64,000 nt of DNA from NCBI RefSeq assembly GCF_007096635.1, contig NZ_VKAA01000004.1:186001-250000 (forward strand), read 5' to 3'. Positions within the stretch are counted from its first letter, which is position 1. The number at the start of each line of letters is the position of its first letter. The notes under the pieces were generated by a model. It did no database searches. It saw nothing but the letters and a program-made list of their open reading frames with translations, and was not told where the DNA came from. Below are positions 35,272 through 43,409 of this stretch, piece after piece. The stretch is from Mycolicibacterium sp. 018/SC-01/001. GTDB taxonomy: Bacteria > Actinomycetota > Actinomycetes > Mycobacteriales > Mycobacteriaceae. A program made the translations under genes and the position numbers.

Positions 35272-37029
35272 TCACTTCGCAGCACCGTTGATGGCGGGAC
35301 GGTCGATCATGCCGCGTTCCACCCCCCACATGTTCGCGATGGCGCGGTATTCGCCGCTGTCCATCACATGCTCGAGGGCCTCGTGCAACGCCGTGGCCAG
35401 CTGTGAGTTCTTTCTCACCGGCCAGCCGTACGGTGCAGAGTCGAAGACATCGCCCGCCGGAATCAGATCCCCCCGGCTGAGCTTGATCGCGAACCCGGTG
35501 ACCGGCGAATCGGCGGACATCGCCTGCACCTCACCTTTGAGCAGAGCCGCGGTGACCTCGTCCTGGCTGGTGAACACGACGATCTCGACGGGCGCCATCC
35601 CCGCCGCGGTGCACTCGTTGCTCTTGCGGGGAAGCTCATCGGTTTCCTGCAGAGTCCCTTGCGCCACGCCGATTTTCAATCCGCACGCCGCTGTTGGACC
35701 CAGCGAGGTGCCGGGGCGCCGAGCCCATTGGGTGCCGGCGCGGAAGTACGTGACGAAGTCGACCAGGTCTTCACGATCACTGGTGTCGGTGACCGAGGAG
35801 GAACCGGTGTCGAAGGTGCCGTCGACCACGCCGGGCAGTATCGAGTCGAACGGGGTATCGCGGAAGTCCGGCACCAACCCGAGCACCCGCGCGACCGCCT
35901 TCATCAGCTCGACGTCGAACCCGACGAGCTGACCGTCGGTGTTCTTGAACTCCATCGGCGCATACGGGACGTTGACGCCGATGACCAGTCGGCCCGTCTG
36001 ACGAATGTCGGCGGGAACGGTGTCGGCGATCGCCGCCACCGCTCCGTCGGGCAGATTCTCCGCGGCCGCTCCGTGGTCGCGCCACGGTGCCCACGTCCAC
36101 AGTCCGGCCGCAGCCACCGCGATCACCACCGTGGCCGCCGCCGCGAGAGCCTTGCCCGGTACACGGCGTCGCGGTGTGGCCGCGTGCCGAGAGCCGCGCC
36201 CCGACCTGGGTGCCGGCGCGGTCATCGCGCGGCGCGCGGCGGCCGCCAGCTCGCCGGCACTCTGATACCGCTTCTCCGGCTTCTTGGCCATCCCCTTCTC
36301 GATGACAGCGTCGAATGCCGCCAAGCGGGGGTCGGTGGCCGACGGGCGCGGCAGCGGCGACATCATGTGGCCGGCGATCTGCTGTTCGAGGCTGTCGGCG
36401 GGATACGGCCGCGACCCTGTCAGGCATTCGTAGAGCACACAGGTCAGCGCGTAGATGTCCGATCGCCGGTCGACCTCGCCGCCCTCGAAACGTTCCGGCG
36501 CCATGTAGGCCAGCGTGCCCAGGGTGCTGCCCGCGGTGGTCAGGCCACGCTCGCCCGCCGTGCGGGCCAGACCGAAGTCGATCAGGTAGACGAAGTCGCC
36601 GTCGGTGATAAGGATGTTGGACGGCTTGATGTCACGGTGGATGAGACCCGTCGCGTGGGCAGCGTCGAGTGCTTCGGCGACCTGTTCGACGACCATGACC
36701 GCGAATTGCGCGCCCAGCGGCTTGTCCGCCTCCTGCAGCATCGTGCCGAGGTTGCGACCCTCGATCAGCCGCATGTCCAGGTACAGGCGGCCGTCCACCT
36801 CTCCGAACCCGTGGATCGGGACCACGTGCGGATCGTTCAGCCCGGCGGCGGCCTGCGATTCCCGCCGGAAGCGCTGCTGGAAGACCTCGTCGGCGGCCAT
36901 GTGGTGAGGCAGGACCTTGAGCGCGACGATCCGGCCGGTCTTCGTGTCGTAGGCGCGGTAGACCTCACCCATCCCGCCCTGACCGATGAGCTTCTCGAGT
37001 CGGTAATGACCGAATGGTGTCGCATTCAC
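35272..37029 (-). CDS. Receptor Ser/Thr kinase fused to an extracellular solute-binding (SBP_bac_3) domain, 585 aa
   Basis: The kinase domain spans about 8-270: GQGGMGEV (16-23), K38, HRDIKPSN (131-138), DFG (151-153) and APERF (177-181). A basic linker precedes one transmembrane helix (about 293-312). The outside part, about residues 340-570, is a complete amino-acid-type periplasmic binding domain: RLVIGVNVPYAPMEFKNTDG (347-366), LVGFDVELMKAVARVLG, GTFDTGSSSVTDTSDRE and GVAQGTLQ. Normally that domain is a free component of a polar amino-acid ABC importer. Here it is covalently a sensor, so binding of a small polar nutrient outside could switch the kinase inside. The start is the GTG at 37029 behind GAGGAGA. 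Confidence 0.9.
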   Translation of the reverse strand: MNATPFGHYRLEKLIGQGGMGEVYRAYDTKTGRIVALKVLPHHMAADEVFQQRFRRESQAAAGLNDPHVVPIHGFGEVDGRLYLDMRLIEGRNLGTMLQEADKPLGAQFAVMVVEQVAEALDAAHATGLIHRDIKPSNILITDGDFVYLIDFGLARTAGERGLTTAGSTLGTLAYMAPERFEGGEVDRRSDIYALTCVLYECLTGSRPYPADSLEQQIAGHMMSPLPRPSATDPRLAAFDAVIEKGMAKKPEKRYQSAGELAAAARRAMTAPAPRSGRGSRHAATPRRRVPGKALAAAATVVIAVAAAGLWTWAPWRDHGAAAENLPDGAVAAIADTVPADIRQTGRLVIGVNVPYAPMEFKNTDGQLVGFDVELMKAVARVLGLVPDFRDTPFDSILPGVVDGTFDTGSSSVTDTSDREDLVDFVTYFRAGTQWARRPGTSLGPTAACGLKIGVAQGTLQETDELPRKSNECTAAGMAPVEIVVFTSQDEVTAALLKGEVQAMSADSPVTGFAIKLSRGDLIPAGDVFDSAPYGWPVRKNSQLATALHEALEHVMDSGEYRAIANMWGVERGMIDRPAINGAAK

Positions 37030-37338
37030 CGGTGTTCTCCTCGGCTGCGGCCAGACGGTCCGTCGAAACGATCTACATCAGGTTTGCCGGGGCTGTCCCG
37101 GCGCATGTCACGAGCGCGCGACCGGTTGCCCACATCGGACATCGCGGTCAAAGGTTTCTACCACGGCACAGCGACCGGCGCTTTTGATGATGCGTAAAGC
37201 CATGCAAAAAGGCTAGGAAAAGCCGGGGTCGGGGCGAGCAACGATGACTCAAGCCGACGGTTACTGATGCCTTTCCAGCATCAATCAAGTGGTAAACGGT
37301 CTTGGACAGGCATCGACGCACCTCCTACCGTTGACGAC
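37030..37338. promoter_or_regulatory. Divergent intergenic region with a TGATGC-N7-GCATCA operator candidate
   Basis: This 309-bp gap separates the leftward kinase from the rightward aldarate operon. It contains TGATGC (37265-37270) and GCATCA (37278-37283), perfect 6-bp arms around 7 bp, 55 bp before the ALDH start codon. That is a suitable place for the LysR- or IclR-type regulator of the locus. A TTGACC hexamer lies on the kinase strand near 37149 without a clear -10 partner. The ALDH start itself has no purine-rich ribosome site. I see no gene in the interval. Confidence 0.4.
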
Positions 37339-38937
37339 ATGACAGCGACGATGTCTCCCGCCACAGGTCTGACCGGCCAGATGATCATCGCCGGTACCCC
37401 CGTCCGTGGATCGGGAACCGAAGTGCGTGCCTACGATCCCGCCGCCGGCCAAGCGCTCGACCCCCCCTACTTCCACGGCGATGCCGGTGATGTCGGCGCC
37501 GCCTGTGCCGCCGCGGCCGAGGCGTTCGGCCCCTATCGGTCCACCACCTCCGAGGAACGTGCCCTGTTCCTGGAGTCCATCGCCACCAACATCGAGGCGA
37601 TTCGCGACACTCTGGTCTCGCGCGCCGTCCTGGAATCCGGACTACCGCAGGCTCGCATCGCCGGCGAGGTCGGCCGCACCACCGGCCAGTTGAGACTCTT
37701 CGCCGGTGTGTTGCGGGAGGGCAGCTGGAACGGCGCGCGTATCGACCCAGCCCTGCCCGACCGAACCCCGGCTGCCCGGGCTGACCTTCGACAACGGTCA
37801 ATTCCGCTGGGCCCGGTCGCCGTGTTCAGCGCGTCGAACTTCCCGCTGGCCTTCTCGGTCGCAGGTGGCGACACCGCATCCGCACTCGCCGCCGGCTGTC
37901 CCGTCGTCGTCAAGGGCCACGACGCGCACCCCGGCACCTCCGAGCTGGTCGGCAGGGCGATCTCCGAGGCGGTGGCCGCGGCAGGCCTGCCTGCGGGGAC
38001 GTTCTCGCTGCTGTTCGGTTCGGGACCGAGCCTCGGCATCGCGCTCGTCACCGATCCGCGCATCAAGGCCGTCGGGTTCACCGGGTCCCGTTCCGGTGGC
38101 ACGGCACTCGTCGCCGCCGCTGCTGCGCGTCCCGAGCCGATCCCGGTGTACGCCGAGATGAGCTCGATCAACCCGGTCTTCCTGTTCGACGGCGCGTTGG
38201 CCAACCGCGGCGCGGATCTGGGCCGGGCGTTCGTCGCCTCGCTCACGATGGGCTCAGGGCAGTTCTGCACGAACCCCGGTCTGGTGATCAGCGTCGACGG
38301 CCCGGCCCTGGATGCCTTCGTCGACGCCGCCCGCGACGCGCTCTCCGGTGCTCCGGCGACACCGATGCTCACGCCCAACATAGCGCGAAGCTACGCCTCG
38401 GGCGTCGACTCGCTGAGCCAGGCCGCCGATCTCGTGGCGCGCGGCGACGCACCGAGCACCGGAACATCCTGCCAAGCAGCGCTTTTCACTACCGACGCGG
38501 CGACCTTCCTGTCGTCCGACGCGCTGCAGGCCGAGGTCTTCGGGTCCTCCAGCGTGATCGTGCGCTGCGCCGATGTCGACGAGATGCACGCCGTGGCCGC
38601 CGGCATGGAGGGTCAGCTGACCGCCACTCTGCACGCCGACGAGAGCGATCACCCGGCGGCGGCCGACCTGCTGCCTCTGCTCGAACTCAAGGCGGGCCGC
38701 ATTCTCTTCAACGGCTGGCCGACAGGAGTCGAGGTGTGCCACGCGATGGTCCACGGCGGCCCCTCCCCCGCCACGTCGGACTCGCGCACCACCTCGGTCG
38801 GCTCCCGCGCGATCGAACGGTTCCTGCGGCCCGTCTGCTACCAGGACGTGCCCACATCCCTGCTACCCCCTGCGATTGCCGACGGTAATCCAGAGCATCT
38901 GTGGCGGCGTATCGACGGCCGGCTCACGCAGGACTGA
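37339..38937 (+). CDS. 2-oxoglutarate semialdehyde (2,5-dioxovalerate) dehydrogenase, NADP-type ALDH, 532 aa
   Basis: I start at the ATG at 37339 (MTATMSPATGLTGQMIIAGT). Catalytic residues of the ALDH superfamily are visible: N167 (SASNFPLAFS), K192 (VVVKGHDAHP), E273 (YAEMSSINPV) and C310 (GSGQFCTNPG). The sequence type and the neighbouring KdgD and glucarate dehydratases identify the last step of aldarate breakdown, oxidation of 2-oxoglutarate semialdehyde to 2-oxoglutarate, which enters the TCA cycle. The length is typical of this ALDH branch. It is the first gene of a plus-strand unit with KdgD 48 bp downstream. Confidence 0.88.
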   Translation: MTATMSPATGLTGQMIIAGTPVRGSGTEVRAYDPAAGQALDPPYFHGDAGDVGAACAAAAEAFGPYRSTTSEERALFLESIATNIEAIRDTLVSRAVLESGLPQARIAGEVGRTTGQLRLFAGVLREGSWNGARIDPALPDRTPAARADLRQRSIPLGPVAVFSASNFPLAFSVAGGDTASALAAGCPVVVKGHDAHPGTSELVGRAISEAVAAAGLPAGTFSLLFGSGPSLGIALVTDPRIKAVGFTGSRSGGTALVAAAAARPEPIPVYAEMSSINPVFLFDGALANRGADLGRAFVASLTMGSGQFCTNPGLVISVDGPALDAFVDAARDALSGAPATPMLTPNIARSYASGVDSLSQAADLVARGDAPSTGTSCQAALFTTDAATFLSSDALQAEVFGSSSVIVRCADVDEMHAVAAGMEGQLTATLHADESDHPAAADLLPLLELKAGRILFNGWPTGVEVCHAMVHGGPSPATSDSRTTSVGSRAIERFLRPVCYQDVPTSLLPPAIADGNPEHLWRRIDGRLTQD

Positions 38938-38985
38938 CATCCCACCACTCACGACTCACGACTCACGAGCGAGGAGCCTCACCCC

Positions 38986-39927
38986 ATGCGTCCGATTTCG
39001 CGCCCCGATTTTCGCAGCGTCCTGTTCTTCCCGGTCACGCCCTTCACGACGTCCGGAAGCGTCGACCTCGATGCGCTGGCCGCCCACATCGCACACGGTG
39101 TGGATGCGGGCGCCGGCGGCGTCTTCGTCGCGTGCGGCACCGGTGAATTCCACGCCATGGACGACCGCGAGTTCGCCGACGTCGTGCGAACCACGGTCGA
39201 CGTGGTCGGCGGTCGGGTCCCGGTGTACGCCGGCGCGGGCGGCTCCGTGGCGCAGGCCAAGCGTTTCGCCGTTGCCGCAGAGCTCGCCGGGGCCGACGGC
39301 CTCCTGCTCCTGCCGCCCTACCTCGTGGAAGTGCCGCAGGCTGGCCTGGTGGACTACACCCGGGCCGTCGCCGCGGCCGCACAGCTGCCCGTGATCGTCT
39401 ACAACCGCAACAACGCGCGATTCACCGAGGAATCCGCCGTGGCTGTCGCACGCATCCCGAACGTGGTCGGATTCAAGGACGGCACAGGCAATTTCGATCA
39501 GGTCGCCCGCATCGTGCAAGCAGTCACCACGACCGTCGACCCCGACTTCCTCTTCTTCAACGGTCTGCCCACCGCGGAGACCACACAGCTGGCGTTCCGG
39601 GCGATCGGCGTTCCGCTGTACTCGTCGGCCACGTTCGCCTTTGCCCCCGATCTGGCGCTCGCGTTCTACAACGCGATCGAATCGGGGAACCAGGAGCTGA
39701 CCGACGCCTTGCTCAATGCGTTCTTCATCCCCCTGGTGCGGTTGCGCGACACCGTGCCGGGCTATGCGGTGTCGCTGGTGAAAGCAGGGGTCACGATGTC
39801 CGGCATCCCCGCCGGATCCGTGCGCCCGCCGCTGGTGATGCCGACGCCGGACGACCTCGCCGAGCTGGCCTCGATCGTTGAGGCAGGTCGATCCGTCGTC
39901 GCCGATGCGCTGGCCCAGGCACGCTGA
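38986..39927 (+). CDS. kdgD: 5-dehydro-4-deoxyglucarate dehydratase, 313 aa
   Basis: The protein belongs to the DHDPS/NAL aldolase superfamily. The Schiff-base Lys is K164 in VGFKDGTGN, the conserved Tyr is Y139 in VIVYNRNN, and GTGEFHAM (51-58) replaces the GTTGE motif of DapA, as expected for KdgD. It removes water and CO2 from 5-dehydro-4-deoxyglucarate to give 2-oxoglutarate semialdehyde, the substrate of the ALDH upstream. The ATG at 38986 follows GAGGAG. Its TGA overlaps the ATG of the glucarate-dehydratase-family gene (TGATG). Confidence 0.92.
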   Translation: MRPISRPDFRSVLFFPVTPFTTSGSVDLDALAAHIAHGVDAGAGGVFVACGTGEFHAMDDREFADVVRTTVDVVGGRVPVYAGAGGSVAQAKRFAVAAELAGADGLLLLPPYLVEVPQAGLVDYTRAVAAAAQLPVIVYNRNNARFTEESAVAVARIPNVVGFKDGTGNFDQVARIVQAVTTTVDPDFLFFNGLPTAETTQLAFRAIGVPLYSSATFAFAPDLALAFYNAIESGNQELTDALLNAFFIPLVRLRDTVPGYAVSLVKAGVTMSGIPAGSVRPPLVMPTPDDLAELASIVEAGRSVVADALAQAR

Positions 39928-41186
39928 TGAAGGCCATCCGGATCACCGGAGCCCGCATCACCCCCGTTGCGTTCGCTGATCCGCCGCTGCTCAACACGGT
40001 GGGCGTGCACCAGCCGTATGCGCTGCGCGCGATCATCCAGGTGGACACCGACGCAGGCCTGGTCGGCCTCGGCGAGACCTATGCCGACACCCGTCACCTC
40101 GGCCGGCTGCACGCCGCCGCAGACGCGATCACGGGTCTCGATGTCTTCGCGCTGAACGCGATTCGCGCCGAGATCGCCGACCGGCTCTCCGATGACACGG
40201 CCGCGGTCGGTACGGCGGGGATGATCACCACCGCCAGCGCGATCGATCAGGTGCTGTCCCCGTTCGAGGTGGCCTGCCTCGACGTCCAGGGCCAGGCACT
40301 GGACCGCCCGGTCTGCGATCTGCTCGGCGGCGCGGTCCGTGAGGCCGTGCCGTTCAGCGCCTATCTGTTCTACAAATGGGCGGCCCACCCCGGTGCCGAA
40401 CCCGACCGCTTCGGAGAGGCACTCGACCCGGATGGCCTCGTCGCGCAGGCCCACCGCATCGTCGACGAATACGGCTTCACCGCAATCAAACTCAAGGGTG
40501 GCGTCTTTCCCCCCGAAGAGGAGATGGCGGCGATCGAGGCGTTGTCCCGCGCCTTTCCGGGTGTGCCGCTGCGGCTCGACCCCAATGCGGCGTGGACTCC
40601 GCAGACCTCGGTGAAGGTGGCATCCGGGTTGGCCGGGATTCTCGAATACCTCGAAGATCCCACCCCTGGCCTCGACGGCATGTCGGAGGTGGCCGCACAG
40701 GCATCGATGCCCCTGGCCACCAACATGTGCGTGGTCGCATTCGATCAGCTCGCTCCTGCTGTCGCGAAAAACTCTGTCCGCGTGGTTCTTTCCGATCACC
40801 ACTACTGGGGCGGGCTGCAGCGCTCTCGCCTGCTCGCCGGGATCTGCGACACGTTCGGGCTGGGCCTGTCGATGCACTCGAATTCCCATCTGGGCATCAG
40901 CCTGGCCGCGATGGTCCACCTCGCCGGCGCCACGCCCAACCTGACCTACGCCTGTGACACCCACTGGCCGTGGAAAACAGAAGACGTGGTGAAACCCGGC
41001 GTGCTGAGCTTCGTCGACGGTTCCGTGCAGGTGCCCCGTGGCCCTGGCCTGGGTGTCGAGATCGACGACGACGCCCTCGATGCACTCCACCAGCAATACC
41101 TTCGCTGCGGAATCCGAGACCGGGACGACACCGGCTACATGCGCAGTGTGGCGCCGGACTTCGAGCTGCTGAGCCCGCGTTGGTAG
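39927..41186 (+). CDS. Enolase-superfamily glucarate dehydratase family protein, 419 aa
   Basis: The protein carries the mandelate racemase/glucarate dehydratase pattern: the base Lys motif AIKLKGG (about 189-195, K-x-K), metal-ligand acids in LRLDPNAAW (about 214-222) and EYLEDPTPGLDG (about 239-250), and the second base in MHSNSHLGIS (about 315-324). It diverges from the textbook GudD encoded at 50500 and is shorter. It may prefer galactarate or another aldarate epimer, giving the same keto-deoxy product for KdgD, to which it is translationally coupled. Confidence 0.85.
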   Translation: MKAIRITGARITPVAFADPPLLNTVGVHQPYALRAIIQVDTDAGLVGLGETYADTRHLGRLHAAADAITGLDVFALNAIRAEIADRLSDDTAAVGTAGMITTASAIDQVLSPFEVACLDVQGQALDRPVCDLLGGAVREAVPFSAYLFYKWAAHPGAEPDRFGEALDPDGLVAQAHRIVDEYGFTAIKLKGGVFPPEEEMAAIEALSRAFPGVPLRLDPNAAWTPQTSVKVASGLAGILEYLEDPTPGLDGMSEVAAQASMPLATNMCVVAFDQLAPAVAKNSVRVVLSDHHYWGGLQRSRLLAGICDTFGLGLSMHSNSHLGISLAAMVHLAGATPNLTYACDTHWPWKTEDVVKPGVLSFVDGSVQVPRGPGLGVEIDDDALDALHQQYLRCGIRDRDDTGYMRSVAPDFELLSPRW

Positions 41187-41225
41187 AGGCTTCCGCAGTT
41201 CGACCCGGGGCCCTACGGTGAGCTG

Positions 41226-42149
41226 ATGTTCTCGTTGGCGCGGTTGCAGTGCTTCGTCGCGGTCGCCGAAGAGCTCCATTTCGGGCGCGCGGCCGAACGC
41301 CTGCACATGACGCAACCGCCGCTGTCGCGACAGGTTCAGCAGCTCGAGAGCGAACTCGGCGTGCAGCTCATCGACCGCACCACCCGGACCGTCACGCTGA
41401 CACCGGCCGGCGCCGCGTTCCTCCCCGATGCACGTCGCATCCTGCAGCTGGCCGAGGGGGCCGCGCAGACCGTGAAGCGCGTTCCCGCAGGCGATCTCGG
41501 CACCGTCGTGATCGGATTCACCGCGGCGTCGGCGCACGCGGTGCTGCCGCGACTGCTGGAGCGTGCGCGCGAACGGCTGCCCGATGTGACGCTCGACCTG
41601 CGCGAGATGGTGACCGCGGCCCAGATCGAGGGGCTGGCGACCGGTGAGCTCGACCTGGGCATGGCCCGCCCGCCGCTCAAGCGGCCGGGGCTGGTGTCGC
41701 GGCCGCTGCTGCACGAGCAGTTGATCGCGGCGCTGCCTGCCGGACACCCACTGGCCGAGCTACCGCGGCAGTTGACGTTGACCGACCTCGACGGACAAGA
41801 CGTCGTGATGTATTCGCCTGTGCAGGCACGCTATTTCAACGAACTGCTGATCTCGACCTTCACGATCGCCGGCGCCACCCCGCGGTATGTCCAGTACGTG
41901 ACGCAGGTGCACACGATGCTGGTCCTCGTCCGCTCCGGCATCGGGATCGCGCTGGTGCCGGCATCGGCGGCCACGCTGCACCCCGAGGGCGTCGTGTTCC
42001 GAACGATCGGGGCGTTTCGTGAACGGCCCGTCGAGCTCGATGCCGTGTGGCGGGGCGACTCGACGAACCCCGCACTGATGCGGGTGCTGCGCGACGTGCT
42101 GCCACCGCAGGAGTGGACGACCGACGACCTCGTCGAAACCGTGGACTGA
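41226..42149 (+). CDS. LysR-family transcriptional regulator, 307 aa
   Basis: The N-terminal winged HTH (about 2-60) reads LARLQCFVAVAEELHFGRAAERL and TQPPLSRQVQQLE, followed by the linker helix and an effector-binding domain (about 90-295) with GDLGTVVIGFTAASAH. LysR proteins usually activate the adjacent catabolic genes when an intermediate binds. Its location 40 bp after the glucarate-dehydratase-family gene, on the same strand, argues for autoregulated control of the first aldarate unit. A TGATGC-N7-GCATCA repeat near 37270 is a candidate site. It converges with the 2-hydroxyacid dehydrogenase gene 7 bp downstream. Confidence 0.9.
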   Translation: MFSLARLQCFVAVAEELHFGRAAERLHMTQPPLSRQVQQLESELGVQLIDRTTRTVTLTPAGAAFLPDARRILQLAEGAAQTVKRVPAGDLGTVVIGFTAASAHAVLPRLLERARERLPDVTLDLREMVTAAQIEGLATGELDLGMARPPLKRPGLVSRPLLHEQLIAALPAGHPLAELPRQLTLTDLDGQDVVMYSPVQARYFNELLISTFTIAGATPRYVQYVTQVHTMLVLVRSGIGIALVPASAATLHPEGVVFRTIGAFRERPVELDAVWRGDSTNPALMRVLRDVLPPQEWTTDDLVETVD

Positions 42150-42155
42150 CGCCGA

Positions 42156-43103
42156 TCAGACTGGCGTGACCAGTTCCCCTGTGGAGAGGTAGCTCTCCAG
42201 GTTGCGCAACGTCAGTGCCTCCATGGCCGCGCGCGTCTGCACCGTGCCGCTGGCCACATGCGGGAGCAGCACCACGGTGTCCAACCCGAAGAGCACCTCG
42301 GGCACCTTCGGCTCGTGGGCGAACACGTCGAGCCCGGCACCCGCGAGCTTGCGCTGCAGAAGTGCAGACACCAAAGCCTCTTCGTCGACGACGCTGCCGC
42401 GCGCGATGTTGATCAGATAGCCGTCGGCGCCGAGCGCGTCGATGACCTCGCGGCCGACCAACCCGCGCGTGCCGTCGCCACCGGCCGCGGCGATCACCAG
42501 CACGTCGACCCCGCGCGCCAGCTCCACAGGAGACGCCGCGTACGCGTAGGGCGAATCGGCCACCCGATTGCGATTGTGGTAGCTGATCGTGCATCCAAAA
42601 GCGCTGAGCCGATGAGCGATTGCCGTGCCGATGCGACCCAGACCGATGATTCCCACCCGGGTGTTGCTCACCTGGCGTGTCAACGGATACGAACCGTCGA
42701 CCGGCCACCGGCCGGCCCGCACGTACCGATCGGACGCCGAGAACTGCCGCAGCGTGTCGATCAGCAGACCCACCGCCGTGTCGGCCACGCAATCAGTCAG
42801 CACATCGGGGGTGTTCGATACGCCGATCCCCCGCGCTGCGGCCGCGTTCACATCTGTGGTGTCGTAGCCGACACCGAAATTGATCACCGCGCCGAGGTGC
42901 GGCAGGGCGGCCATCAACTCGGCATCCACGCCGGTACGACCCGACGTGACCACCGCGGTGATCTCCGCGCCGTGCTCGGCGAGGAACGTCGCCCGCTTGT
43001 CGCTCGACTCAGGAAGCGTTCTCGCGCCGTACTCCTTGACCAGCGTCTGCTCGAGCGACGGCTTGAGGGGACCGACCTGCAGAACCGCACCATTGATGCT
43101 CAT
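42156..43103 (-). CDS. D-2-hydroxyacid dehydrogenase, 315 aa
   Basis: The family layout is complete. The Rossmann motif GLGRIG (about 153-158) lies within TRVGIIGLGRIGTAIA. The catalytic Arg is in NIARGSVVDEEAL (about 231-243), the Glu in DVFAHEPKVPEVL (about 257-269) and the His in VLLPHVASGT (about 278-287). The enzyme reduces a 2-oxoacid with NAD(P)H; hydroxypyruvate or glyoxylate are the commonest substrates of this subtype. Within the aldarate locus it may recycle a side product such as hydroxypyruvate or tartronate semialdehyde (inference). It is divergent from the ABC importer, so the 306-bp gap probably controls both. Confidence 0.85.
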   Translation of the reverse strand: MSINGAVLQVGPLKPSLEQTLVKEYGARTLPESSDKRATFLAEHGAEITAVVTSGRTGVDAELMAALPHLGAVINFGVGYDTTDVNAAAARGIGVSNTPDVLTDCVADTAVGLLIDTLRQFSASDRYVRAGRWPVDGSYPLTRQVSNTRVGIIGLGRIGTAIAHRLSAFGCTISYHNRNRVADSPYAYAASPVELARGVDVLVIAAAGGDGTRGLVGREVIDALGADGYLINIARGSVVDEEALVSALLQRKLAGAGLDVFAHEPKVPEVLFGLDTVVLLPHVASGTVQTRAAMEALTLRNLESYLSTGELVTPV

Positions 43104-43409
43104 AACGCCCCACGCTACGACGACCTGCGAATACCCGTCTACGTCCGAATTGGCATGGACTTATAGCCAAACGGCATCATCGGCCCGATACAGGCTCCGT
43201 TCGATTATCGGCACCTGGTCAGAGCAGGTAAAAGCGCTCGTCAGAACGTTTTTCAGGGCGGCGGGCCGCGGTTCGAGCGCCTCGAAAAGGCACGCAAAGG
43301 GCCATTTGAGTGGGCTTGACGCTCGGAGAAACCCGCTCTTACGGTGTGGTTGCCATCACAGCTTGCATCTACATACGTGGACGTCACAGCCCCCAGCCCG
43401 GGAGGACCC
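43104..43409. promoter_or_regulatory. Divergent control region of the aldarate importer operon
   Basis: The 306-bp gap carries a sigma-A-like promoter for the importer: TTGACG (43316-43321), an 18-bp spacer and TACGGT (43340-43345), leaving a leader of about 55 bp before GGAGGACCC and the ATG at 43410. An inverted repeat ACCTG-N7-CAGGT (about 43213-43229) lies upstream and could be a regulator site. For the leftward gene, CTATAAG near 43162-43168 (minus strand) is a possible -10. I see no gene here. Confidence 0.5.

Noticed and set aside
39762..41747. A 661-codon minus-strand frame opposite the glucarate-dehydratase-family and LysR genes.
   Set aside because: It spans parts of three well-defined plus-strand genes and has no domain of its own.
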